A stretch of 38,324 nucleotides of DNA from Gammaproteobacteria bacterium (GCA_012026925.1 VEPJ01000071.1:1-38324); one strand, 5' to 3'; positions 14,511-23,087 are shown, counted from the first letter of the stretch. Numbers and translations are program-made. Notes: generated by a model from the letters alone, not told the origin.

Positions 14511-16109
14511 ATGACAGGCCTGCCGACGGCAGACCGCGCTGCGCTCGTGCCGTGGTTTCTCGCGTCCGCCGCAGCGGTGATACTCCTTTCCTGGTGGCTG
14601 GCCGGGCGACCGGTCGATCTGCCTGCAGCTGGCCATCCGCCGCTGCAATGCGTCTCGTACGCCCCATCCACCTCGTCGTCGGTGCGCCCCGAGCCCGTCA
14701 CCCGCGAACACCTGCGTCGCGACCTCGCGCTCCTCGCCCGGCAGTTCAGCTGCGTCCGGACCTACTCGGTCTCGGACGGCCTCGACCAGGTGCCGTCGAT
14801 CGCGCGCGAGCTTGGGATCAAGGTGCTGCTCGGCGCGTGGATCGGCGGCGACGAGCTGCACAACGAGAAGGAACTGCGCCGCACCATCGACGTCGCCCGC
14901 GCGAACCGGGACGTCATCGAGGGCGTCGTCGTCGGCAACGAGGTACTGCTGCGGCACGAGCTCACGCAGGAGCAGCTGGCGCGGCTGATCGAACGCGTCC
15001 GCGCGGCCACGGGCCTGCCTGTGACCTACGCCGACGTGTGGGGTTTCTGGGCGGCACACCGTTCGCTCGCGGATTCCGTGTCCTTCGTGACGATCCACGT
15101 CCTCCCGTACTGGGACGATCACCCGGTCGCCGGGAACGTGGTCATCCCGTACGTGGAGGCGCTTTACGCCGAGATGAGCAGGCTCTTCCCGGGCAAGCGC
15201 GTGCTGATCGGCGAGACGGGCTGGCCGAGCGCAGGTCGGCCGCGAGGAGGCATCGAGCCCAGTCGCGTGAACCAGGCGCGCTACCTGCGGGAATTCACGG
15301 CGCTCGCCGAGCGCCGCGGCATTCCCTACAACCTGATCGAGGCGTTCGACCAGCCATGGAAGCGCGGGCCGGAGGGCACCGTGGGGGGCTACTGGGGCCT
15401 GCGCGATGCCGCCGGGCACGAGAAGTTCTCCTGGTCGGGGCCCGTCGTCGAGGCACCGCAGTGGCGCATTGTCGTCGTCGTTGCAGCGATGCTGGGTGCC
15501 ATCGGCGCAATTGCGGGCCTGCTGCTGGCGCGCGAACGACGAGCAGGCAACGCCGTCACGCTCGCCTCGGCGCTGGTCCTCGCGGCGGGCATTGGCGCCC
15601 ACCAGGTCGGGTTCCTGCACGCGAGCAACATCTCGTGGACGGACTGGACGGCAACGTGCGCGATCGCCATTGCCGGCTGGCTGGCGCTCGCTTTCGCCTG
15701 TCGGCGCGCCATCGCGCCCGTCGGAGCGGACAACCCGATGCCGCGCTGGATCGTGATCCTGTTGCTGGCCAGCTGCGCCTACGCTTGCATCGGCCTCGTC
15801 TTCGCCGGCCGCCATCGCGACTTTCCCGTCTGGCTCTTCCTTCCGGCCATGCTCGGACTCGCCGCGCACTCCTGGCTGCAGCCGGCCCGCATGGCAGCCA
15901 GGTTCGTGGAACGCCGCGCGACGGAAGAAACGCTGCTCGCGTTCTGGCTGGTGCTCGCGGGCGTGATGATCCCGCTGATCGAGGGCCTCGCCAACCGGCA
16001 GGCGATCGCCTGGGGGCTCGTGTCAGCGGTGCTGGGACTCAGCGTCCTGTTGCCGCTGGCCCGCCATGCGGGCGAGTACCAGCGCGGCACCGATCAGGCC
16101 CAGGGCTGA
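14511..16109 (+). CDS. Membrane-bound GH17 glucanase/glucan transglycosylase (NdvC-like)
   Basis: 532 residues. One N-terminal membrane helix (about 13-31) leads to a periplasmic GH17 domain (about 45-325), followed by about eight membrane helices (about 330-525). The acid/base glutamate is E144 in VVVGNEVLLR and the nucleophile is E235 in IGETGWPS, both standard GH17 positions; YWDDH and NLIEAFDQPWKR also fit. Proteins of this form in rhizobia (NdvC) and Pseudomonas take part in cyclic or branched beta-1,3/1,6-glucan formation, where the GH17 domain acts as a transglycosylase. No GT2 NdvB-like synthase is in the window, so the glucan donor must be elsewhere. The ATG at 14511 follows GGGGTGGTG; a GTG three bases earlier is also possible. 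The last 87 bases overlap the convergent gene at 16023-16430. Confidence 0.88.
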   Translation: MTGLPTADRAALVPWFLASAAAVILLSWWLAGRPVDLPAAGHPPLQCVSYAPSTSSSVRPEPVTREHLRRDLALLARQFSCVRTYSVSDGLDQVPSIARELGIKVLLGAWIGGDELHNEKELRRTIDVARANRDVIEGVVVGNEVLLRHELTQEQLARLIERVRAATGLPVTYADVWGFWAAHRSLADSVSFVTIHVLPYWDDHPVAGNVVIPYVEALYAEMSRLFPGKRVLIGETGWPSAGRPRGGIEPSRVNQARYLREFTALAERRGIPYNLIEAFDQPWKRGPEGTVGGYWGLRDAAGHEKFSWSGPVVEAPQWRIVVVVAAMLGAIGAIAGLLLARERRAGNAVTLASALVLAAGIGAHQVGFLHASNISWTDWTATCAIAIAGWLALAFACRRAIAPVGADNPMPRWIVILLLASCAYACIGLVFAGRHRDFPVWLFLPAMLGLAAHSWLQPARMAARFVERRATEETLLAFWLVLAGVMIPLIEGLANRQAIAWGLVSAVLGLSVLLPLARHAGEYQRGTDQAQG

Positions 16110-16430
16110 GCCCCGGAAATCGTAGAGCACGACACCCGCAGTACCGACCGCGATTGCCAGATAAGCGGCCCAGGCAGCCCGCCGCCATGCCGCGACGGCA
16201 ACGAGCGCCAGGCTCGTGATGCTGAAGCCCTGGTGCAGGAACGCGCGGATGACGAACATCCGTGCCGGGCACCACCACGGAGCATCCTTCAGGTCGCAGG
16301 CCGGGCCGAGGTCGTCGCGCTCGATCAGCCCGTAGCGGATCGCGGTTGCCGCGAGGAATGCGAGCAGCGCGACCGCCGCGATTCGCGCAAACGTCGCGGC
16401 CGACAGGCGCAGCAGCCGATTGCCGTTCAT
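16023..16430 (-). CDS. Small membrane protein of unknown function
   Basis: 135 residues with about four hydrophobic segments: residues 12-33 (FARIAAVALLAFLAATAI), 57-80 (FVIRAFLHQGFSITSLALVA), 85-103 and 106-124. Between the first two is a short loop with DDLGPACDLKDAPWWCP, containing two cysteines that may form a disulphide outside the membrane. No family name is recognised. It lies 37 bases after the RidA-like gene on the same strand. Its 3' end overlaps the end of the GH17 gene by 87 bases on the opposite strand. In other Proteobacteria I recall small membrane proteins of this type beside GH17 glucan genes, but no function is known to me. The start ATG at 16430 is the only one that keeps the first membrane helix complete. 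Confidence 0.7.
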   Translation of the reverse strand: MNGNRLLRLSAATFARIAAVALLAFLAATAIRYGLIERDDLGPACDLKDAPWWCPARMFVIRAFLHQGFSITSLALVAVAAWRRAAWAAYLAIAVGTAGVVLYDFRGSALGLIGAALVLARMAGQRQQDAESQHR

Positions 16431-16467
16431 CGACTGGACCGACTCCGGTCGGCCTCGCGAGCGGGCG

Positions 16468-16962
16468 TCACTTCGCCGCCCTGCGGGCCGCGACCGCCTC
16501 GATCTCCACGAGGGCGCCCGGGACCGGGAGCGCGACGATCTGTACCGTGGTGCGCGCGGGCAGCTTGCCTTGTGTCGCGGCGCCGAGCGAACGCGTGTAC
16601 GCCTTCATCAGACCTTCGAAGTCCATCGCCCCGCCCTTTCGAGGGTCACCAACCAGATACACGTTCATCTTCACGACGTCGGCCAGCGTGAGCCCCGACG
16701 CCGCAAGCTCCCTCTCGAGCTTGCCGAGGACGCTTGCGGCCTGCGTTTCGGTGTCGCCGAGCCGTTCGACGCTCCCGGCCGGTACATCGGGCTTCGCCAC
16801 GTCCGCGAGCGTCCCGCTCAGGAACACGAACTCGGTCCCGGCCGGCACCAGCACGCTACTCGCGATCGGGAAGTTGCCGGACTGGCGGCGAACGATCTCC
16901 TGCGCCTGCACCGGCAACGCGGCCAGCAGGAGCACGCACCCCGTAAACGTGTGTCGCTTCAT
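16468..16962 (-). CDS. Secreted RidA/YjgF-family protein
   Basis: 164 residues: a Sec signal peptide (MKRHTFTGCVLLLAALPVQA, cleaved near AQA-Q) and a RidA-fold domain of about 140 residues. RidA proteins hydrolyse reactive enamine/imine intermediates; the catalytic arginine is seen in LPARTTVQIVALP and the following PGALVEIEAVA is the family C-terminal signature. FVFLSGTLADV and VLGKLERELAASGLTLADVV match the family strands and helix. Export is unusual for the classical enzyme, and secreted members are poorly characterised. Compared with typical RidA there is a longer insertion before the helix (VGDPRKGGAMDFEGLMKAYT). The gene is divergent from the dehydrogenase small subunit gene, with 132 bases between their starts. 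Confidence 0.88.
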   Translation of the reverse strand: MKRHTFTGCVLLLAALPVQAQEIVRRQSGNFPIASSVLVPAGTEFVFLSGTLADVAKPDVPAGSVERLGDTETQAASVLGKLERELAASGLTLADVVKMNVYLVGDPRKGGAMDFEGLMKAYTRSLGAATQGKLPARTTVQIVALPVPGALVEIEAVAARRAAK

Positions 16963-17064
16963 CGCCAGTTCCTCGACTCGGGTGGATCCGGGACCGGCAT
17001 GGTCTCAGAGAAGGCGCTCGTCGCATACCGGTGGCAGCGTCGCGGGAGCCGGCCCATACTCGGA

Positions 17065-17083
17065 CCCGGGGGACACCCCCGGG
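17065..17083 (+). promoter_or_regulatory. GC hairpin overlapping the ribosome binding site of the dehydrogenase operon
   Basis: A perfect eight-base-pair stem CCCGGGGG/CCCCCGGG with the loop ACA. The right arm shares GGG with the ribosome binding site GGGGAG (17081-17086) of the gene that starts at 17095. When folded, the site would be partly hidden, so translation may be controlled here; this is inferred from position only. Confidence 0.5.
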
Positions 17084-17094
17084 GAGAATGCGCC

Positions 17095-17706
17095 GTGAAC
17101 AAGAACAACACGTCGCGCAGGGACTTTCTGCGCGCATCCGGTGGCACCTTGGGAGTCGCGTGGCTCGGCACGCAGTGGCCGCAACTGGCCGCCGCAGCCG
17201 AACACGCTCACGAAGTCGCGTCCGGCAACGCCGATCACGCATTCAAGGTGCTCGCGCCGTCCCAGGCGCGCGACGTGGAAGCCATCGCGGCGCAGATCGT
17301 GCCGAGCGGCGCGACTCCGGGAGCACGCGAAGCCGGCGTCGTCTATTTCGTCGATCACGTCAGCGCCGGGATCTTTGCGCAACGCGCCCCCGAGCTGCTG
17401 GCCGGACTCGCGGCATTCCAGGAGGACTTCGCTCGGCGCCACCCGGGACTGGGATCGTTTGCCGACGCCTCGGACGCCGAGCAGCTCGCCTACCTGAAGA
17501 CGGTCGACGCCACGCCGTTCTTCAACACGATGCGTTTCCTCACGGTGGCCGGCCTGCTCGCGCTGCCCTCCTATGGGGGCAACGAGAACAAGATTGGCTG
17601 GAAAATCGTCGGCTTCGTGGACCGCCACGTCTGGACGCCGCCCTTCGGCTGGTACGACGAGCGATACGCCGGCTTCGAGCCGTACGCGAAGGAGCCACGG
17701 TCGTGA
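17095..17706 (+). CDS. Gluconate 2-dehydrogenase subunit 3-like (Tat-signal small subunit)
   Basis: 203 residues beginning with a clear twin-arginine signal (SRRDFLRASGGTLGVAWLG) that ends near AAAAEHA. The rest matches the gluconate 2-dehydrogenase small-subunit family: LAPSQARDVEAIAAQIVPSG, GAREAGVVYFVDH, and near the end FFNTMRFLTVAGLLALPSYGGN followed by GW. In FAD-dependent gluconate and glucose dehydrogenases this subunit carries the Tat signal and brings the flavoprotein across the membrane, since the large subunit has none. The start is a GTG with GGGGAG eight bases upstream. Its stop overlaps the GTG of the flavoprotein gene (GTGA), as expected for a tightly bound pair. Confidence 0.9.
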   Translation: MNKNNTSRRDFLRASGGTLGVAWLGTQWPQLAAAAEHAHEVASGNADHAFKVLAPSQARDVEAIAAQIVPSGATPGAREAGVVYFVDHVSAGIFAQRAPELLAGLAAFQEDFARRHPGLGSFADASDAEQLAYLKTVDATPFFNTMRFLTVAGLLALPSYGGNENKIGWKIVGFVDRHVWTPPFGWYDERYAGFEPYAKEPRS

Positions 17707-19355
17707 CGGCCCGGAAGTTCGGCCCGAACGAGACCGTGGACTTCGTGGTCGTGGGATCCGGCGCCGCCGGCGGCGTCATGGCGCGCGAGCTGTCGCGGGC
17801 CGGCTTCGAGGTGCTGGTGCTCGAGCAGGGGCCGCGTTTCACCGCCGCGGACTTCCGGCATGACGAGCTCGACTACTGGTACAACAACGCGCTGCTAAAT
17901 AGCCTCGACACGAGTCCCCAGACCTTCCGCCGGACCGACAAGGAGAAGGCGCAGCGCGTCCGTGACGTCCCGGCGGCGATGTACGCGCGCATGGTGGGCG
18001 GCAGCAGCAATCACTTCACGGCCAACTTCTGGCGGCTGCACGAGGTGGACTTCAAGGAGCGCAGCCTGCTCGGGCCGATTGCGGGCACGTCGTTCAGCGA
18101 CTGGCCCATCGATTACGCCGAACTCGAGCCGTACTACACGAAGGTGGAGTGGGAAGTGGGCGTCTCGGGCCTCGCCGGCGCGAGCCCGTTCGATCCGCCG
18201 CGCTCGAAGCCCTATCCCATGCCGCCCCTGCCCGTGAAATCCTCCGGCGTGCTCCTCGAGCGCGGCGCGCGCAAGCTCGGACTGCATCCGTTCCCGGCGC
18301 CGATGGCCATCGCGTCGGTCCCCTATCGCGGTCGCCCGAGCTGCGCGCACTGCGGCTTCTGCATCGGCTTCGGGTGCGAAATGCGCGCCAAGTCGTCGAC
18401 CCTCTACACGATGATTCCCGAAGCGGAGGCCGCGGGTCGCTGCGAGGTGCGCAGCGAGAGCTACGTCGTTCGCATCGACGTCGACGACCGCAACCGGGCG
18501 ACCGGCGTCGCGTATTTCGACCGGGACAAGCGCGAGCACTTCCAGAAGGCGCGCGCGGTGGTCGTGTGCGCGAACGGCGCGGAGACCCCGCGGCTGCTCC
18601 TCATGTCGGCGAGCGCGAAGCACCCGGACGGCCTCGCCAACTCGAGCGGCCTCGTCGGCAGGAACCTGATGTTCAACACGTACTCCGAGGTCGGCGCGCT
18701 CTTCGAGCACGAGCTGAACGAGTACAAGAGCGTGCAGGTGACGCGCATCGTCCACGACTTCTACGACGCCGACCCGAAGCGCGGCTTCTACGGCGGCGGC
18801 GGGTTCGACGGGCGGCTGGGGCCCAATCCCATCGGCTGGTCGCTCTTCTCGACGCCGCCTGACCGGGCGTGGGGCGCCGGTTTCAAGGCGCTGCTCGAAG
18901 CCATGCCGCGTGCCATGGTGGTCGCGAGCCACGGGACCTCCCTGCCCCTCGAGGCGAACCGCGTGGACCTCGATCCCGGGCTCAAGGACGCCTGGGGCCG
19001 ACCCGCGATGCGCGTCACCTACCAGGATCACCCGGACGATCTCGCTTTCTCGCGCTTCCTGCAGGAACGCGGGGCCGAAGTCATGGAAGCCGCAGGCGCG
19101 CAGCAGGTCTGGAAGCTGCCGGTCGTGGAGGCCACCATGAGCCCGCACCTGCTGGGCACGTGCCGGATGGGTGACGACCCCAGGACCTCGGTCGTCGATC
19201 GCTACCATCGCACGCACGACGTGCGGAACCTGTTCCTCTGCGACGGGTCGAGCATGGTCACGTCGGGACGTGGACAGCCGACCATGACCATCCAGGCGCT
19301 CGCCTTCCGGGCGGGCGACCACATCGCGAGGTTCGCGAAACGCGGCGAGATCTGA
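17703..19355 (+). CDS. GMC-family FAD dehydrogenase, large subunit (gluconate/glucose dehydrogenase-like)
   Basis: 550 residues. It oxidises a sugar, sugar acid or other alcohol with FAD; the exact substrate is not readable. The FAD motif VVGSGAAGGVMAREL is at 16-30, MVGGSSNHF at 97-104 matches the flavin-binding loop, and the C-terminal SPHLLGTCRMGDDP carries the family HxxGTCRMG signature with the active-site histidine. Four close cysteines (C214, C217, C220, C225 in SCAHCGFCIGFGC) lie where some family members bind an iron-sulphur cluster. The protein has no signal of its own and is expected to be exported with the Tat subunit encoded just upstream, with which it overlaps by four bases. 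The third partner of such enzymes, a multihaem cytochrome c, is not encoded next to it; a different gene follows 120 bases later. Confidence 0.92.
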   Translation: MTARKFGPNETVDFVVVGSGAAGGVMARELSRAGFEVLVLEQGPRFTAADFRHDELDYWYNNALLNSLDTSPQTFRRTDKEKAQRVRDVPAAMYARMVGGSSNHFTANFWRLHEVDFKERSLLGPIAGTSFSDWPIDYAELEPYYTKVEWEVGVSGLAGASPFDPPRSKPYPMPPLPVKSSGVLLERGARKLGLHPFPAPMAIASVPYRGRPSCAHCGFCIGFGCEMRAKSSTLYTMIPEAEAAGRCEVRSESYVVRIDVDDRNRATGVAYFDRDKREHFQKARAVVVCANGAETPRLLLMSASAKHPDGLANSSGLVGRNLMFNTYSEVGALFEHELNEYKSVQVTRIVHDFYDADPKRGFYGGGGFDGRLGPNPIGWSLFSTPPDRAWGAGFKALLEAMPRAMVVASHGTSLPLEANRVDLDPGLKDAWGRPAMRVTYQDHPDDLAFSRFLQERGAEVMEAAGAQQVWKLPVVEATMSPHLLGTCRMGDDPRTSVVDRYHRTHDVRNLFLCDGSSMVTSGRGQPTMTIQALAFRAGDHIARFAKRGEI

Positions 19356-19475
19356 CGACGGTTTTCCCGGCTCCCCGTGGCGACGGAAACCGGTATGCTC
19401 GTCCGATCCCGTCGATCGAGCGGTCCACGAGCGCACGACCTCGTGCGTCGACACGCGAGCGGCGGGCGAAGGACC

Positions 19476-22400
19476 ATGAAACGCCCAGGCAAGCCATCAC
19501 GCAAGCACACTCCCAGTCGCGCCCAGCGCGCGGTTTCCGGCCTCTCGGCCCGCGCGCTCTCGACACCCGAGCCGTTCGTCCGCCTCTTCGCGCGCAGGGT
19601 CCAGCAGGAAGGCGCGCTCGACCTGACGCAAGGCGACTACAAGAACGCCGACTTTGCGCCCCATCCCGAGGTCGTGCGGGCCGCGCAGCGGATCACTCGC
19701 AACACCGTGCACAGCTACGGCCCGGCGGTCGGCCGCATGGACGTGCGTAGCGAGGTCGCGGACTTCTTCAATCGCGACGGCCTGCTCGACTATCCGGACT
19801 CCGAGGTCCGCTTCCTGCCGGACGAAGTCCTCTTCACGCCCGGCACGCGGGCCGGACTCGCCATCGTGCTCGAAGTGCTCGGGGCGGACGGCTCCGGTGT
19901 CGTGGTGCCGCGTCCGAGCTGGGAGTACGACTGGTTCATCGAGCGCGCCGGCAAGAAGGTCGTCGAGTTGCCGACGGCGGCGCCCGAGTTCCTGCCCGAC
20001 CCGAAGGACCTCGACCGGCTGCTCGCGAAGGGCGGCATCTCGTCGGTCATCCTGAACAACCCGCACAACCCGACGGGTCGCGTGTATCCGCGTTCGCTCG
20101 TCGAGGAAATCGTGCGCGTGGCGGTCAGGCACCGCTGCTACGTGCTCTACGACTCGGTGTACCAGCGGCTCGACTACGTCGGCTGGTTCGTCAACCCGGC
20201 CTTCGCCTCGCCCGAGTGGCGCGACTGGGTGGTGTCGCTGTCGGGCCTGTCGAAGATGGACATGTTCGGCGCATCCACCGGCGCGCGCGCGTGCTGGCTC
20301 ATCATCTCGGACCAGGTCCGCTCGAACGGCGTCCGGGCCCGGGAGATCCTCGCCAACCTCTCCGCGTGGCTAGTCGCGACGCCCTCCACGCTCGCCCAGG
20401 ACTGGGCACTGGCGGCGCTCCAGAGCCCGCTCGCCGCGCTCAGGCGGCCCTCGCCCTACATGCGCGAGCGACGCGACTTCATGCTGCGCGCCGCGGACGA
20501 ACTCGCGCACCTCGGCATCGAGCGGACCGACTTCGGCGGTACCTTCTACGCCCCGCTCGCGTTCCCAGGCCTCGTCGGCGAGCCCTTCGACCGCCTGCGC
20601 AACGGCGTCCACGAGAAGGCCATCGTCCGGAACTCGGTGGACGCGTTCGAGTTCCTGCTGTCGGGCGGCGTGGGCGGCATCCCGTTCGCGGCCTTCGCCG
20701 GCGGGCCGGACAGCACCGACCGGTACGGCACCTGGCAGCGTCTCTCGTACGGGTCGAAGGACGTGAAGGAACTCGCGGTCTTCATGGACCGCGTGCAGGC
20801 GCGCATCGAGCAGCAGGGCCGCCTCGGCGCGGGAGCCGTCGCACCGCCGAAGCGACGTGCCGGCGAGGACGAGACCTGGGAGGGCACCTGCACGGCCCGC
20901 GGTTACGGTGCGCTCGACGGTCTCGACAGGAAAGCGTTCGCTGCCGCCCGACGCCGCTTCCTCGCGGACCCGCGCCGCGAGACGCTGCGGCTCACCGGGA
21001 CGAAGCACCCGGACTCGACGGCGCATCGCGCGGAACAGCTCGAGCGTGCACTGAAGTCGGTGCCGCGGAAGGCGACCGACCCGGCGCACCTCGCGCTCAA
21101 GCACCTCGAGTGGAATCCGCTGATGGAGGCGCGACTCGAGTACGAGGAGTCCATCGCCGACCTGCTCGGGCCATGCAGCGAAGTCCTGCTCGACATGGAA
21201 GGACGCCAGATCAGCCCGGACTGGCTGGACGTCCCGGAGAAAGTCGCGCTGGCACTGCTCCGGCGCGGGATCGTTCCCGGCGAAGACCGTCACCTGCTGC
21301 TCCGCGTGCCGAATCCGTTCCTGGAACAGGACGAGGAAAAGGTCTCCAAGATCCTCGCATCCGTCGCGCGGACCAACGTGCTGTTCCACCTCGCGTGCGA
21401 GCACCTCGGCATCGAGCCGAAGCAGAACGCGATCCACGAGATCACGATCCCGCAGGTGAACTCGAGCGCCGAGATCGGCGCCGTGATCAAGATAGGCACC
21501 TTGTACCTGCAGGCGGTCGCCGGGCTGTTCGAGGGAACGCCCGATCGCGTCGATGCGTTCCTGTCCTCGCGCGTGCCGAGGACGAAGCGCGCGGCGATGA
21601 TCGCCCGCGTCAGTCGCGTCCGGCTCGTGCCACTCTGCGAGAACGTCGGCGCCCTCGCCCATCTCCCCGACCTGCTCGAGAAGCTGTACGTCGCGCTCGA
21701 GCGAGGCATCGGCGTGGAAGACCTGCCGACGCCGGGGACGTTCCGCACGTCGTTCGACCAGGCCGAGGCCGAGGTCCGGGTGTTCGTAGCCATGTCGGAC
21801 ACGGCGCTGCAGAGCGGCAAGATCGCCACGGATGCCGCCTGTACGCTGGCCGTTGCCGGGCGCGAGGAAGCCGAGCGCAGGCTGGCGGTCCACGCCCGTC
21901 GCATTGGCGAGCCCGCGCCACGGGTCACGTACCTCATCGGCGCCGGGCGCGCGGGGTTCCGCGGCGGCTTCGACCCGGCGCACCCGGGAGTGATCACGCA
22001 GTTCGCGCAGGCGGATGGCGTGACGATGCAGGGCATCAGGGCCGACGCGCCGCAGGAAGCCTCGCGCCTGGCCGAAGCGTTCCGCGCCAGGGTTGCGGCT
22101 CGCTCGAAGCGCAGGGACCGAGTGCATGCCCTGTCCGGCGCCGACGCCGAGTCCATGGCCAGGGTGCTCGAAGCGGGCGTCAAGGCGCACACCGAGACCC
22201 TGCTGCGCATCGCGCCGCTGCTCGCGCCGATCGGCAGCCTCGTGCCGCAGCCACGCGTACGCAACCGCGCGACGGGCGCCGCGAACTACGGGCGCTCGAT
22301 CCCGACGTACCCGCCGGAATGGGGCGGCGGCCAGGCGCTGCCGGACGATCGCGACCTCCGCGACGCATGGCCCGAGGGCGTCACCCTTCCTCGTGCGATC

Positions 22401-23087
22401 GTCTACAACCTCGCGTGCACGACGCTCGGGCTGCCGGCGGTCACGAGCGACCTGTCGGTACTCGACCGGCGCACGGCCGTGCTGCTCGAGCGCCACGTCC
22501 CGGGCTACCGCGAAATCATCGCGAGCGAGCTGCCGTCGTTCGTGAAGGACGCGGCCGCGCTGGTCTTCGGCCGCAAGCTCGCGGAGACGACCGCGCGTCG
22601 TTGCCTGCGCGCCGCGGCGGCCCTGTGGGTGGATGCCCGCGCACGCGACGACCTCGTCGCGCCAACGTGCCTCTTCGCCATGCAATACCTGCGTTACATG
22701 GCCGAGGACTCCGAGAGCTGGGACGAGACCAAGGAGCACGAGAGCCAGACGACGCGCGAGGAGGAACTCATCCGCGAGACCTCGAGCGTCGCGTTCGCCG
22801 CGCTCTGCGCAGAGCGGCCGGGCGACCGCTGGCCCGTCCTCCAGGCGATGGTCGACGCCGAGGACGCGCCGCGACTCCTGCTCGCGCGCGAACTCACGAT
22901 CGAGGAGAAGCGCGAGTTCGTCGATCTCAGGATCGAGGGCTGGCTGCGCGGCCTGCCGGAATCCCTGTCGCAGGAGCTGCGTCGTGAGTGGTCACAGCTG
23001 CGCGAACTGGCGAAGGACGAGTTCGAGCTCGACGCCATACGGCGCCTGATCGCGCTCGAGAAGCTCCGCGGCAGCCGCGGCGCCTAG
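19476..23087 (+). CDS. Fusion of class I aminotransferase and archaeal-type PEP carboxylase-like domain
   Basis: 1203 residues in one uninterrupted frame. Residues about 45-445 are a fold-type I PLP aminotransferase: YGPAVGRMDVR (81-91), FTPGTRAGL, NNPHNPTGR (194-202), YDSVY (D226 for the PLP nitrogen), SGLSK with K260 as Schiff-base lysine, and R422 in QRLSYGS. Residues about 500-1203 resemble archaeal-type PEP carboxylase in motif order: LTGTKHPDS (506-514; family TMSTQHPDN), VRLVPLCEN, AMSDTALQSGK (772-782; family ARSDPALNYG), IGAGRAGFRGG (821-831; family GSGSLPFRGG), PQPRVRNRATGAANYGRS, and LPRAIVYNLACTTLGLP (971-987; family LPRAITFTAALYSIGIP). PEPC makes oxaloacetate, and an aspartate aminotransferase would use it at once. 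The loop between K260 and the arginine after it is longer than usual. The linker 446-500 and the C-terminal 150 residues are not recognised. The ATG at 19476 has GAAGGA close by; a GTG at 19377 is less likely. Domain one is certain; domain two is likely. Confidence 0.82.
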   Translation: MKRPGKPSRKHTPSRAQRAVSGLSARALSTPEPFVRLFARRVQQEGALDLTQGDYKNADFAPHPEVVRAAQRITRNTVHSYGPAVGRMDVRSEVADFFNRDGLLDYPDSEVRFLPDEVLFTPGTRAGLAIVLEVLGADGSGVVVPRPSWEYDWFIERAGKKVVELPTAAPEFLPDPKDLDRLLAKGGISSVILNNPHNPTGRVYPRSLVEEIVRVAVRHRCYVLYDSVYQRLDYVGWFVNPAFASPEWRDWVVSLSGLSKMDMFGASTGARACWLIISDQVRSNGVRAREILANLSAWLVATPSTLAQDWALAALQSPLAALRRPSPYMRERRDFMLRAADELAHLGIERTDFGGTFYAPLAFPGLVGEPFDRLRNGVHEKAIVRNSVDAFEFLLSGGVGGIPFAAFAGGPDSTDRYGTWQRLSYGSKDVKELAVFMDRVQARIEQQGRLGAGAVAPPKRRAGEDETWEGTCTARGYGALDGLDRKAFAAARRRFLADPRRETLRLTGTKHPDSTAHRAEQLERALKSVPRKATDPAHLALKHLEWNPLMEARLEYEESIADLLGPCSEVLLDMEGRQISPDWLDVPEKVALALLRRGIVPGEDRHLLLRVPNPFLEQDEEKVSKILASVARTNVLFHLACEHLGIEPKQNAIHEITIPQVNSSAEIGAVIKIGTLYLQAVAGLFEGTPDRVDAFLSSRVPRTKRAAMIARVSRVRLVPLCENVGALAHLPDLLEKLYVALERGIGVEDLPTPGTFRTSFDQAEAEVRVFVAMSDTALQSGKIATDAACTLAVAGREEAERRLAVHARRIGEPAPRVTYLIGAGRAGFRGGFDPAHPGVITQFAQADGVTMQGIRADAPQEASRLAEAFRARVAARSKRRDRVHALSGADAESMARVLEAGVKAHTETLLRIAPLLAPIGSLVPQPRVRNRATGAANYGRSIPTYPPEWGGGQALPDDRDLRDAWPEGVTLPRAIVYNLACTTLGLPAVTSDLSVLDRRTAVLLERHVPGYREIIASELPSFVKDAAALVFGRKLAETTARRCLRAAAALWVDARARDDLVAPTCLFAMQYLRYMAEDSESWDETKEHESQTTREEELIRETSSVAFAALCAERPGDRWPVLQAMVDAEDAPRLLLARELTIEEKREFVDLRIEGWLRGLPESLSQELRREWSQLRELAKDEFELDAIRRLIALEKLRGSRGA

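Noticed and set aside
12408-15869. Minus-strand open frame of about 1150 codons across icd and the GH17 gene
   Set aside because: It crosses two well-supported plus-strand genes and shows no domain; it is a GC-driven shadow frame.
20370-22739. Minus-strand open frame of about 790 codons opposite the aminotransferase-PEPC fusion
   Set aside because: The plus-strand frame has many conserved enzyme motifs, while this one has none.
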